Part shown: positions 8,750-17,430 of the stretch, piece by piece
Layout of the letters: each line of letters starts with the position of its first letter
How positions within the stretch are numbered: position 1 is the stretch's first letter
Assembly: GCA_031254875.1 (NCBI GenBank)
Contig: JAIRTW010000105.1
Span: 1-64,000, forward strand
Reading direction: 5' to 3'
Origin: Candidatus Bathycorpusculum termitum
GTDB lineage: Archaea > Thermoproteota > Bathyarchaeia > Bathyarchaeales > Bathycorpusculaceae
Length of the DNA stretch: 64,000 bases
Notes under the pieces: generated by a model
Seen by the model: the letters and a program-made list of their open reading frames with translations, nothing else
The model's database searches: none
Told to the model about the DNA's origin: nothing
Translations under genes and position numbers: made by a program

Positions 8750-8893
8750 TTGTCAAGGAGATATCGAGAAGAAACGGATTTGGATAGAGGAAAAATGACG
8801 GTACAAGAAGCAGGCCGCAAAGGCGGTGCTAAAGGCGGCCCCCGTGTCCGTGAACTCGTAAGGGAAGGCAAAGAATTCGAAGAAGAAGAGTAG
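8750..8893 (+). CDS. 47-residue KGG-type small protein
   Basis: A TTG at 8750 lies six bases after a full GGAGGTGA ribosome site (8736-8743) and opens a 47-codon frame ending at TAG 8893. The protein is very charged: an Arg/Glu-rich start, then VQEAGRKGGAKGGPRVREL and a run of Glu at the end. The EAGRKGG core resembles small hydrophilic stress proteins of the LEA_5/KGG kind, whose role is linked to stress tolerance in other organisms; that link is only by resemblance. An internal ATG at 8795 would give 32 residues. The strong ribosome site is the best argument that this short frame is translated. Confidence 0.6.
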   Translation: MSRRYREETDLDRGKMTVQEAGRKGGAKGGPRVRELVREGKEFEEEE

Positions 8894-9262
8894 ATAACAA
8901 ACTGTACAGATGAGCACTAACGTAAAAGTGTGCTACAACATGGACATATCGGAATACAGAAGGTTTGCTGACAAAAAATTCTGTGATAGACACTTCACAA
9001 GTACACAAACCACATTGAACAGCAAAAATATGTACATCAGCCTTAACCCACACCGTTTCTTCCTATTTGCATAGCAGTTTTTTTATGCCATGCACCAAAT
9101 TCGTTTTCCTTTAAATAAAGAAGAGACTTTCTTGAGAGGCACCACAATTTTAGATTATCTTTTACCGATTTTTCCTGAAAAATACGGGCTTATTTTCTGT
9201 TTGTTTTGTCACTATACATTTTAGTCTCAACGCAACACTATTTGGGCTAAAGGGAAAATGGG
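8894..9262. other. polB1 upstream region
   Basis: A 54-codon plus-strand frame runs from ATG 8910 to 9074 but has no ribosome site and no recognised domain, so I do not call it. A TATA-like TTTAAATA at 9110-9117 could serve the polymerase gene, with AAAGGG shortly before its ATG. Nothing else stands out. Confidence 0.3.
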
Positions 9263-12037
9263 ATGGCAAGTACACTAGACCAGTGGTTTAGTCAGCCAGC
9301 TAAACCACCTCAGAAAAATGAGGTTAAAGCGGAAGCGCCGCCCCCAGTGCCCCAATCGCAGATGGAAGCACCCAAAGAGGAAAATGTTGAAGTGGTTAAA
9401 CCTAAAGAGAAAAAACTTCGCCAGTTCCCACCTCTTGCACCGCAGAATCTGGGTCCTTCTTATTTTGTTTCAGCCTCCTATGACGGCCGGCAAAAAAAAG
9501 CAGTTATCAAGCTATATGAGCCTGAGTCAGGCCAGCTTTATTTTTGGTATGATAACACAGACCATAAACCGTACTGTTTAGCCAGTCTCAAAGCTGATGA
9601 GCTTGGAAAGTTTGAACGCATCACCAGCCATGAGGGGTTTGATAGTTTTCAATCAGAGGAAAGAGTGGATCCGCTAAACGACAAAGTTATTCAAGTTACA
9701 AAAATCGTGGCCAAAGATCCGCTTGCAATCGGTGGGAGATCATCAGGGACCATACGTGATATCATTCCCGAAGACTATCCCAAAGTTCTCGGTGTCAAAT
9801 TTCAAGACAGTGACGCCAAAATCTGGGAATCAAAAATCAAATATTATCAATCCTACATCTATGATAGACAACTTTTGCCGGGCATGCTCTATGAAGTTCA
9901 GGATGGCAACCTCGTTCCAGTCGCTGATAACAAAGCCGCTGAAAATTTGAACAAAATCAAAGACCTCTTTCAAGACTGCAAGACTGAAGTAGAACAGGAA
10001 TACGCTCAATACTCTATGATGTGGGCTCAACTACTTGAGGCGCCTGCACCCAGTTTCCGCCGAGCTGCCATAGACATTGAAGTTTATTCGCCTCTTGCTA
10101 AACGGGTACCTGATGCCCGAGAAGGCGCCTGCCCGGTCATTGCCTGCTCAATCTATAGCAGTGATGGCGACAAAAAAGTGCTTGTGCTCAAACGTGAAGG
10201 CATGCAACAGGGAGATTGCGCATTAACTATGGGCATAACGGTGGAGTACTGTGAATCTGAAGCGGAATTGCTCCACAAAGTCTTTGATGTTCTAAACGAT
10301 TATCCATTTATTTTGACCTTTAATGGCGATGATTTTGACCTCCGCTATCTCGCCCACCGAGCGTATAATCTGGGATTCACCAAAAAAACCATCCCGATTG
10401 ACGTTGGTAAACGCGTTTGTCTGCTGCGTTATGGTATTCATATTGATCTTTACAAGTTTTTTTTCAACCGCTCTGTGCAGATTTATGCTTACGGCGGCAA
10501 ATACAAAGATGTCAGTCTTGATGATGTCGGCAACGCTTTAATCGGCACCCAAAAAATCCATCTTGACAAGAGTTTTGGTGACCTCAACTATAGCGAACTC
10601 GCCGCCTACTGTCTGCGCGATAGTGAAATCACCTACAAACTCACCAGCCACGACAACGATTCGGCAATGAAGCTGATTTTGGTGCTCGCCCGAATCGCTA
10701 GCATGCCCATGGAAGATGTAAGCCGCCAAGGTGTAAGCCGTTGGATACGTAACTTTCTGCATCGGGAGCACCGCAAACGCAATATGCTTATCCCAAACGC
10801 TGAAGACATCCTTACCAAAAAAGGTAAAACCAGCACCACTGCTGTCATTAAAGGCAAAAAATACAAAGGCGCTATCGTTGTTGAACCTATTCCCGGTGTC
10901 CACTTCAATGTAGCGGTAATGGACTTTCCCAGCCTGTATCCATCCATTATCAAAGTCTGGAATCTGGGTTACCAATCCATCTGCTGTAACCATCCCGGGT
11001 GTCGTGGACACACCATCCCCGACACCCAACATTGGGTATGCACAGAAAAGCGGGCGCTTGAAAGCCTCTTGATTGGTGCCCTCCGTGATTTGCGGGTGAA
11101 CTGGTACAAAAACCGTGCCAAAGACAAAACCTTGCCACCGGAACTGCGTAGCTGGTACGGCATTACACAAGGAGCCCTCAAAGTCATCTTAAACGCCAGT
11201 TACGGTGTGTTTGGGGCCGACAGTTTTGATCTCTACTGTCCTCCAGTCGCTGAAGCAACCGCAGCCATCGGACGCTACAGCATCACCCAAATACTCAACC
11301 ACTGCCGCACTATTGGAATCCAGGTACTCTATGGCGACACCGATAGTTTGTTCCTCAAAAACCCCTCTAAAGAGCAAATCGACGAAGTTATGCGCTACAC
11401 CGAGCATGAATTGGGCATGGGTATCGACGTAGACAAAACTTACCGCTATGCCGTGTTTAGTTCTCGCAAAAAGAACTATCTTGGAGTGCTCGAAAACGGC
11501 ATGGTCGACGTAAAGGGACTAACGGGCAAGAAAAAACACATCCCACTATTCATCAAAGATGCGTTTAACCAGATGAAGGAACGACTGGCACAGGTCAAAA
11601 ACCCCGAGGACTTCGAGAAAGCACAAAAAGACATCGCGTCTATTGTCCGTGACCGCTATCAAACGCTTAAACGCAGAGAATGGAAAGAAAACAGTGAACT
11701 CGCGTTCCATGTGGTTTTAGGCGACGATCTATCACGCTACACTAAAACGACACCTCAGCATGTGAAGGCAGCACGGATTCTGCAGAAAAGCGGCAGAGAA
11801 CTTCGGGCGGGTGATCTTATTAGCTTTGTTAAAGTCATCAAATCATCGTCTTCCCGTCAGGGAAGCGAAGATAATTCAGGCGTTAAACCCGTCGAGTTAG
11901 CAAGCCGCAATGAAGTGGATATTGAAAAATACGTTGCCTATCTGCAATCCACCTTCGACCAGGTTTTGGATGCGTTGGGCTTGAATTTTGAAGAAATCAT
12001 CGGGTTAACAAGACTTGCAAGTTTTTTGGGCGCTTAA
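9263..12037 (+). CDS. polB1: family-B DNA polymerase, crenarchaeal PolB1 type
   Basis: This is the replicative-type family-B polymerase with 3'-5' proofreading. In the 924 residues I see Exo I DIEVYS (about 271), Exo II FNGDDFDLRY (about 353), polymerase motif A DFPSLYPSI (about 554), motif B KVILNASYG (about 640) and motif C YGDTDS (about 690), all intact. Overall sequence follows Sulfolobus PolB1, including the NTPQHVKAA-like segment near the C terminus. The N terminus starts STLDQWFSQPAKP and leads into a Pro/Glu/Lys-rich linker of about 45 residues before the fold begins. STLDQWF looks like a PCNA-binding box; Sulfolobus PolB1 also has a TLFDI-like motif there. A small acidic protein follows downstream. 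Confidence 0.96.
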   Translation: MASTLDQWFSQPAKPPQKNEVKAEAPPPVPQSQMEAPKEENVEVVKPKEKKLRQFPPLAPQNLGPSYFVSASYDGRQKKAVIKLYEPESGQLYFWYDNTDHKPYCLASLKADELGKFERITSHEGFDSFQSEERVDPLNDKVIQVTKIVAKDPLAIGGRSSGTIRDIIPEDYPKVLGVKFQDSDAKIWESKIKYYQSYIYDRQLLPGMLYEVQDGNLVPVADNKAAENLNKIKDLFQDCKTEVEQEYAQYSMMWAQLLEAPAPSFRRAAIDIEVYSPLAKRVPDAREGACPVIACSIYSSDGDKKVLVLKREGMQQGDCALTMGITVEYCESEAELLHKVFDVLNDYPFILTFNGDDFDLRYLAHRAYNLGFTKKTIPIDVGKRVCLLRYGIHIDLYKFFFNRSVQIYAYGGKYKDVSLDDVGNALIGTQKIHLDKSFGDLNYSELAAYCLRDSEITYKLTSHDNDSAMKLILVLARIASMPMEDVSRQGVSRWIRNFLHREHRKRNMLIPNAEDILTKKGKTSTTAVIKGKKYKGAIVVEPIPGVHFNVAVMDFPSLYPSIIKVWNLGYQSICCNHPGCRGHTIPDTQHWVCTEKRALESLLIGALRDLRVNWYKNRAKDKTLPPELRSWYGITQGALKVILNASYGVFGADSFDLYCPPVAEATAAIGRYSITQILNHCRTIGIQVLYGDTDSLFLKNPSKEQIDEVMRYTEHELGMGIDVDKTYRYAVFSSRKKNYLGVLENGMVDVKGLTGKKKHIPLFIKDAFNQMKERLAQVKNPEDFEKAQKDIASIVRDRYQTLKRREWKENSELAFHVVLGDDLSRYTKTTPQHVKAARILQKSGRELRAGDLISFVKVIKSSSSRQGSEDNSGVKPVELASRNEVDIEKYVAYLQSTFDQVLDALGLNFEEIIGLTRLASFLGA

Positions 12038-12158
12038 CGAAGGTTTAGCTAAGCATATGTAAATTTGAACTCTCGTGACTGCTCAGGCTCAACCACATAT
12101 CAATAAAACCCAGCGAAACTCCTCAAAAGAGAGCTACGTTAAATAAAGGGTAATTCAT

Positions 12159-12431
12159 ATGAGCAAAAACTTAGGAAAAAAAGCACCACCCTACTTCTAC
12201 GATGGTCCTCCACTCGAAAAAGAAGACCGCAGCGATGAAACCGATGACATCTACAATGCAGATGAACGTGATGAAATGCTTGATGATGACGAAATAACTG
12301 CTGCAGAAGAGGGCTTTATGCGTGGACGCGAAGAAGAGGCGCCCAGTAAAAATCAAACACGCAAAAACGCAAGTGGCCACCTTGATGGAATTGCGGATGA
12401 ACTAGCTAAAGAAGAAGCCGAAGATGACTAA
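12159..12431 (+). CDS. small acidic protein next to PolB1
   Basis: The 90-residue product is highly acidic, with runs such as MLDDDEITAAEEGFMRG and a C terminus ending EEAEDD. It starts at an ATG with AAAGGG upstream. I do not recognise a named domain; the AEEGFMRG core resembles short helical segments in other small archaeal proteins. Sulfolobales PolB1 works in a holoenzyme with two small proteins, PBP1 and PBP2. This gene's position 120 bases after polB1 makes a similar role possible, but that is inferred from position and acidity only. Confidence 0.65.
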   Translation: MSKNLGKKAPPYFYDGPPLEKEDRSDETDDIYNADERDEMLDDDEITAAEEGFMRGREEEAPSKNQTRKNASGHLDGIADELAKEEAEDD

Positions 12432-12576
12432 TCATCGCCTATAAACAAGGCACCTATTTTTTCAAGCAACTACTACTTGTTTAGTTCAGTTTAGCGGTTG
12501 TTGGCGGTTTGGGAGCTGGTGTTATGCACATAAGCCTTATATCTAAAGTCAGCCTTTTTGGCTGAAGGGTTAAGAT

Positions 12577-13647
12577 ATGCATAAGAAACTCTTGATTCCG
12601 GGTCCCACAGAAGTAAGTAAAGAAATACTTCAAGAACAAACCCAATACTTAATCGGTCACAGAGAAAAAGCGTTTTCAGATTTATACGGCGGAATAACTG
12701 ATAAAATTTCCAAATACTTCCAGTTACCCGTCGAATATAAGCCGACAGTCACTACAGGATCAGGATCGATCTGGTTTGATATAGTGGGCAGAAGTATCGT
12801 TAAAGAAAAAGCCCTTGCATGTGTAAACGGTGCCTTCTCAGAGCGTTGCGCACAAACCCTTGCATCCTGCGGCAAACAAACCGACATCCTCAAAGTTGAA
12901 ATGGGCGAAGCCATCAAACCCGAGGCCGTCGCCGAAAAGCTCGCCACTGGCAAATACGACACCCTTACTGTATGCCACAACGAAACCAGCACAGGTGTCC
13001 GGAGCCCCATCGATGAAATCGGTAACCTTGTCAAAAAAGAGTTCCCTGAGGTCATCTTTGCGGTGGATGCAGTTTCATCTATGGCGGGCGACAAAACCTT
13101 GCCACAAGACTTCAACTGTGATATCGTGTTTGGATCTACACAAAAATGTTTTGCGTTACCGCCGGGTTTGGCAGTCGGCTTAGTCAGCGATCTCGCAGTA
13201 GAACGCGCTAAAACCGTGCCAAACAGAGGCGCCTACACTGACCTGGTTGATATTTTTGAGTTCGAGAAGAAGCATCAGACTCCATTCACACCCAATATAT
13301 CGTTGCTCTATGCGCTCAATAAACGTATGGACCTCCTCCTCGAAGAAACCTACGATAAAGTTTATCAGCGCCATCAAGACATGGCAAACTATACCCAAGC
13401 ATGGGCAAGGAAACATTTCAGTATGTTCCCCGAAGCGGGATATGAATCCATAACGGTAAGTTGCATAAACAGCAATGGCAAAGACGTCAAGGCCCTAAAT
13501 CAGAAACTCGGCGAAAAAGGTTACCTCATTAGCGCAGGATACGGCAAACTGGCGGATAAAACCTTCCGGATCGGCCATATGGGTGAGTGGAACCTCCAAG
13601 GCATCAAAGATGTCTTAGCGGTAATCGACGAAATTTGGGGATTTTAG
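12577..13647 (+). CDS. class V aminotransferase (serine/alanine-glyoxylate type)
   Basis: A PLP enzyme of fold type I, 356 residues. The PLP lysine is Lys190 in FGSTQKCFALPPG; Asp164 in VDAVSS and the HNETSTG loop (134-140) are the other cofactor contacts, and the start LLIPGPTEV is typical of the serine-pyruvate/alanine-glyoxylate group. Because its stop overlaps the start of serA, the likely job is the 3-phosphohydroxypyruvate to phosphoserine step, as in archaea and Thermotogae that lack classical SerC; glyoxylate or pyruvate as acceptor is possible. ATG start with AGGG seven bases upstream; a hairpin TCAGCC/GGCTGA (12549-12565) sits just before the ribosome site and a TATATC at 12538 may be the promoter. 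Confidence 0.88.
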   Translation: MHKKLLIPGPTEVSKEILQEQTQYLIGHREKAFSDLYGGITDKISKYFQLPVEYKPTVTTGSGSIWFDIVGRSIVKEKALACVNGAFSERCAQTLASCGKQTDILKVEMGEAIKPEAVAEKLATGKYDTLTVCHNETSTGVRSPIDEIGNLVKKEFPEVIFAVDAVSSMAGDKTLPQDFNCDIVFGSTQKCFALPPGLAVGLVSDLAVERAKTVPNRGAYTDLVDIFEFEKKHQTPFTPNISLLYALNKRMDLLLEETYDKVYQRHQDMANYTQAWARKHFSMFPEAGYESITVSCINSNGKDVKALNQKLGEKGYLISAGYGKLADKTFRIGHMGEWNLQGIKDVLAVIDEIWGF

Positions 13648-14567
13648 TGGCCATAAAAATCCTTGTCAGCGACAAAATCGCTGACGAAGGCATAAAAATT
13701 CTCCAAGAAAAAGGCTACGAAGTCACCAAAGGCTGGGACATACCAAAACCCGATTTGCCCAAAATCATCGAGGAATATGACGGACTAATTGTGCGTAGTG
13801 CAACCAAAGTTAAGTGTGAACTGCTGGAGAACGCCAAAAAACTCAAAGTCATCGGTAGAGCAGGTGAAGGTTTAGATAACGTGGATTTCGAACGGGCAAA
13901 ACAATTAGGTATCGCTTTAGTTAACACACCCCATGTGTCTTACATCAGCGTCGCCGAGCTCACCGTTGGCCACCTTATAGCACTTGCTCGAAACATCGTA
14001 CAAAGCACGATCTCGATGCGTGAGGGCAAATGGGAAAAAGATAAGCTGATGGGTATTGAACTCAGCGGTAAAACTTTGGGGGTAATTGGCTGCGGCTTTA
14101 TTGGCAAAGATGTCGAACGTCTTGCATTGTCATTGGGCATGAAAGTCATCGTCGTCGAAGAATGTGTGCATGATCGTTTTGTAGCGTTGGGGGATATGTT
14201 GCCGCATGCAGATTTTATAACTCTCCATGTTCCCCTAACCCCAAAAACGAGGCATCTCATCTCTGTTAAAGAATTTAGCCTTATGAAAAACGGCGTTCGC
14301 ATTATCGACTGCTCACGCGGTGGTGTAATAGACCAAGAAGCGCTCTATCAAGCAATTCAAAGTGGTAAAGTTGCAGGTGCCGCGCTCGATGTATTTGAGG
14401 AGGAGCCACCTATGAATAGAAAACTTCTTGCCCTGCCAAACGTTATAGCTACACCTCACATGGGGGCTCAAACTTTTGAGGCACAACATCGGGCAAGCAT
14501 ACAAATAGCTCACAACATTATAGATGCGTTGGAAAAACTAAATCTCAGTGATACTTCCCTTGGTTGA
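13647..14567 (+). CDS. serA: D-3-phosphoglycerate dehydrogenase, short form
   Basis: It oxidises 3-phosphoglycerate to 3-phosphohydroxypyruvate with NAD+, the first step of serine synthesis. The 306-residue protein has the D-2-hydroxyacid dehydrogenase plan: catalytic-domain start IKILVSDKIADEG, the NAD site LGVIGCGFIG, CSRGGVIDQEAL, the catalytic Glu in DVFEEEP and the His in ATPHMGAQT. It lacks the C-terminal ACT regulatory domain of long SerA forms, so direct serine feedback through ACT is not expected. The GTG at 13647 uses the last base of the previous TAG. The 3' end overlaps the DUF1015 gene by 20 bases. Confidence 0.93.
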   Translation: MAIKILVSDKIADEGIKILQEKGYEVTKGWDIPKPDLPKIIEEYDGLIVRSATKVKCELLENAKKLKVIGRAGEGLDNVDFERAKQLGIALVNTPHVSYISVAELTVGHLIALARNIVQSTISMREGKWEKDKLMGIELSGKTLGVIGCGFIGKDVERLALSLGMKVIVVEECVHDRFVALGDMLPHADFITLHVPLTPKTRHLISVKEFSLMKNGVRIIDCSRGGVIDQEALYQAIQSGKVAGAALDVFEEEPPMNRKLLALPNVIATPHMGAQTFEAQHRASIQIAHNIIDALEKLNLSDTSLG

Positions 14568-15837
14568 CGTCCGACCGTTTAGAGCCCTAACTTACACGCC
14601 AAAAGCAGGTAATACGGCAGATCTTATAACCCAGCCCTATGATAAAATTGACCACGCCCAGCAGAAAGCCTACTATGCACTATCGCCTTATAATTTCTGC
14701 CGTCTCATTCTGCCTTTGGAGGAAAATAAGTATGAGGTTGCCCGTCAACGTGTCAGTCAATGGCTAAAAGATGATGTTCTAACCAAAGAGGAGCACCCAG
14801 CGGTTTTTGTCAGCCGGCAGGAATTCCAGTTAGATGGCAAACAGTACAGCCGTACAGGTATAATCGCGGCGCTAAGGCTTTATCCTTACAGTGAAAATAG
14901 GGTTTATCCTCATGAAGCCACCTACAAAGCTCCCAAAGCCGATAGGTTAAATATGTTGCGCAATGTGCAGAAGGATCTTGAGCCCGTTTTTCTTATGTAT
15001 CAAGATCATGAAGCCCAAACTATCCGCTTTATGGATGAGGTGACGAAAACTGAGCCGATGACAGAGGTCACTGATGCTTTTGGTGTAAAACATACGGTTT
15101 GGAAGGTCACTGATGGAGAGAAAATTCAGCAACTTCAAGCCATTTTTGGGCCCAAAACGATGGTGATAAATGATGGCCATCACCGCTATGAAAGCGCCCT
15201 AACATATCGGGACGAAATACGTGCCAATGTTAGCTGGACTGAGGATTCTGCTTTTAATTTTTATATGTGTTATATGGTGCCCGTTCAGGAAGAAGGGTTG
15301 ATCGTTTTACCCACACATCGGTTGCTGAAAAACTACAAACTGACTCCTGAGGTGTTGGATGGGTTTGGCTGTTTCTTTGAAATCCAAGAAATCCGGCCTG
15401 TTGTAGAAACCATTGAAACTTTTTTACGCAGTCATGTTGGTGAACATGCTTTCTGTGTTTATGATGGTACCAAGGCTTGCGGCTTAACCCTTAAGCATGA
15501 CAAATCAGTTTACGACTTCATCGAGGCGTATGTATCCAAAGAAACTAAGGTCTTTGATGTAGTTATTCTTCGGGACATAGTTTTTAGGCAGGTTTTAAAA
15601 ACCGGCGAGCTGAGTCTTGACGATACCATACTCTATGAGCGCTGGACCAAAGATGCCCTTGCAAAAGTGGACAGCGGCGAGGCTTCGATCGCGTTTATAG
15701 TTAATTCGATTCCGGCAAAGACAGTGGCGGAGATTGCGGTGCAACATGAGCTTCTGCCTGAAAAAAGTACTGATTTTTACCCTAAACTGGTCTCTGGTTT
15801 GGTGCTGATGGATATTTCCATCGGAGAAAAACTCTAA
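14548..15837 (+). CDS. DUF1015 family protein in a serine operon
   Basis: The 429-residue protein matches DUF1015: it opens with DVRPFRALTYTPKAG, continues with ITQPYDKIDHAQQ, and carries the signature NDGHHRYESALTYRDE in the middle. The family has no settled activity that I can state with certainty. It starts at GTG 14548, inside the end of serA, so translation is coupled with the aminotransferase and dehydrogenase. Such association with serA is seen in other prokaryotes. Since no SerB-type phosphoserine phosphatase lies in this operon, a role in the last step of serine synthesis, or in serine phosphate metabolism more broadly, is a reasonable guess. Confidence 0.85.
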   Translation: MILPLVDVRPFRALTYTPKAGNTADLITQPYDKIDHAQQKAYYALSPYNFCRLILPLEENKYEVARQRVSQWLKDDVLTKEEHPAVFVSRQEFQLDGKQYSRTGIIAALRLYPYSENRVYPHEATYKAPKADRLNMLRNVQKDLEPVFLMYQDHEAQTIRFMDEVTKTEPMTEVTDAFGVKHTVWKVTDGEKIQQLQAIFGPKTMVINDGHHRYESALTYRDEIRANVSWTEDSAFNFYMCYMVPVQEEGLIVLPTHRLLKNYKLTPEVLDGFGCFFEIQEIRPVVETIETFLRSHVGEHAFCVYDGTKACGLTLKHDKSVYDFIEAYVSKETKVFDVVILRDIVFRQVLKTGELSLDDTILYERWTKDALAKVDSGEASIAFIVNSIPAKTVAEIAVQHELLPEKSTDFYPKLVSGLVLMDISIGEKL

Positions 15838-15921
15838 ATATAGATTTTTTGTTTTTTGGGCAACCTAGTCTTTATTAAGACATGATACTTAACTCTAAAC
15901 AATAAAGAGGCGTAAAGGCAG

Positions 15922-16647
15922 TTGTCCAATGAAGAAAAACTTAATCAGGAACCCAACCCCACTAAACCAATCACAAAATACACAGCAGAACTCATCGGCA
16001 CCATGGTACTGGTCCTTCTGGGTTGCGGAAGCGCAGTCATCGCAGGCTACAATCTCGGCTACTTAGGCATCGCATTTGCGTTTGGTCTCTCCGTTATGGT
16101 GATGATATACGCTTTTGGCGGTATCAGCGGATGCCACATTAACCCCGCCATAACCATTTCAATGCTTGTTTCAGGCAAAATCAGCGCACGCGACACCGCA
16201 TTTTACATCGCATTCCAATGTGTCGGTGCAATCATAGGAGCAAGCATACTCTATGCAATCGTAACCGGTATTCCAAACTACAACATCGCAGTGAATGGAC
16301 TGGGACAAAATAGCTATAGTACAGAAGCCACCGGCTTCAGTTTAGCTTCAGTGTTGATTACAGAAATTGTATTGACCTTCATCTTCGTCTTGGTTGTACA
16401 TGGCACAACCCATAACCGAGCACCCAAAGGCTTTGCAGGAGTTGCTATTGGTTCAGCTTTGACACTTGTTCATCTAATCGGCATACCCATCACCGGAACA
16501 TCAGTGAATCCTGCAAGAAGCCTAGGTCCAGCCGTTATAGTTGGCATCTTTGACAACACAGTAGCACTCAATCAACTATGGCTGTTCTTAGCAGCTCCTC
16601 TCATCGGTGGCATCTTGGCAGCGCTTGTCTGGAAAGCTTTCAAGTAA
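15922..16647 (+). CDS. aquaporin (MIP family), AqpM-like
   Basis: An integral membrane channel for water or small neutral solutes. The 241-residue protein has six membrane helices and the two pore half-helices with NPA motifs, HINPAITIS and SVNPARSLGP. The hydrophilic N-terminal tail of about 20 residues precedes helix 1 (AELIGTMVLVLLGCGSAV). Archaeal AqpM carries water, glycerol and possibly gases; the filter residues cannot be assigned safely by eye. TTG start at 15922. After the stop, a T-rich stretch (about 16663-16672) may terminate transcription. Confidence 0.93.
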   Translation: MSNEEKLNQEPNPTKPITKYTAELIGTMVLVLLGCGSAVIAGYNLGYLGIAFAFGLSVMVMIYAFGGISGCHINPAITISMLVSGKISARDTAFYIAFQCVGAIIGASILYAIVTGIPNYNIAVNGLGQNSYSTEATGFSLASVLITEIVLTFIFVLVVHGTTHNRAPKGFAGVAIGSALTLVHLIGIPITGTSVNPARSLGPAVIVGIFDNTVALNQLWLFLAAPLIGGILAALVWKAFK

Positions 16648-16939
16648 AAATGACCCCACCCCTTCTTTTTTTAACCACAACCACCCAATTTTTAGGGTGA
16701 TACATTTTCGAGGACAACCTTGATAGCGCCGCAACTTTTAGAATCTCTGAAGCCCTTCACCACCGACAAGTCTAACGATATAAACCCTTGAAAACCAAAG
16801 AGCACAGCGCCAACGAAAAGCTCATTTGTTAAAGTGTCAGGCTTATCTTTTCAAGCACTAAAATCCTCTTCAGATAAGAACCCTGCAAAGGTTCAAAGAA
16901 TCACGGTACCCAAAGTGAATAATAGAAGTTAAAAAAAGG

Positions 16940-17086
16940 TTATTTGACGAATTTTGTGGGTTGACGCTTAAACCGTTTCTTACAGACTAAACTGCAGAAA
17001 TGGTAGGTATCACCTTCATATGATATCTTGAATTTAGCAGTGTTCCCGTCGAGAACTGTACCGCAAACTGGATCACGCATTGACAT
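16940..17086 (-). CDS. YHS-domain metal-binding small protein
   Basis: The C-terminal 46 residues form a YHS domain: RDPVCGTVLDG, then SYEGDTYHFCSLVCKKRF. The three Cys and the His are the expected metal ligands; YHS domains occur in metal transport and sensing proteins. The frame is open upstream to 17323 but that part has no recognisable domain, so I start at ATG 17086 (48 residues); a second ATG is at 17080. No good ribosome site is seen for either. Start and length are uncertain. Confidence 0.55.
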   Translation of the reverse strand: MSMRDPVCGTVLDGNTAKFKISYEGDTYHFCSLVCKKRFKRQPTKFVK

Positions 17087-17430
17087 TAGATGTATTAAAG
17101 CCTCAACCAACTGATGCTGCTTTCTGCCTATTATGGCTAGCGGTAAACTAAGCCTAAAAACCGTATGATATAACTGATTTGTAAAAAGCACTTGCCCGCT
17201 CAAGGTGAACTTTTTGTTTAAAAGTACAATAGACACCATAAAAGAAGAATTGTTAGATGTTGACCTCTGGATGAGTGAATACGATTGCCTAACTACAGAA
17301 ACAATGCGGACAGGGATACGCAAATCAAATATTGAGGTTACAACAATCTAACCTATAAGGAACAGAAGCTTGAATAAAGAAACGCTTAACTGTAGAACCA
17401 GCAATAGATGAAGGTTGCGAGAAGAAAAGT
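17087..17430. other. intergenic region between YHS gene and sepF
   Basis: The minus strand is open through much of this stretch as an N-terminal extension of the YHS frame, but the translation looks random. Promoters for both flanking, divergently placed genes should be here. I see no repeat or strong hairpin. Confidence 0.3.

Noticed and set aside
8910..9074. 54-codon plus-strand frame upstream of polB1
   Set aside because: No Shine-Dalgarno site and no recognised domain; likely chance.
10538..11170. Minus-strand open frame of about 210 residues inside polB1
   Set aside because: It overlaps the conserved polymerase motifs A and B on the plus strand; its translation shows no known family.
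12549..12565. Hairpin TCAGCC/GGCTGA before the aminotransferase gene as a riboswitch
   Set aside because: It is short, and the probable TATA box at 12538 would put the transcription start at or inside it, so it may not be in the mRNA.
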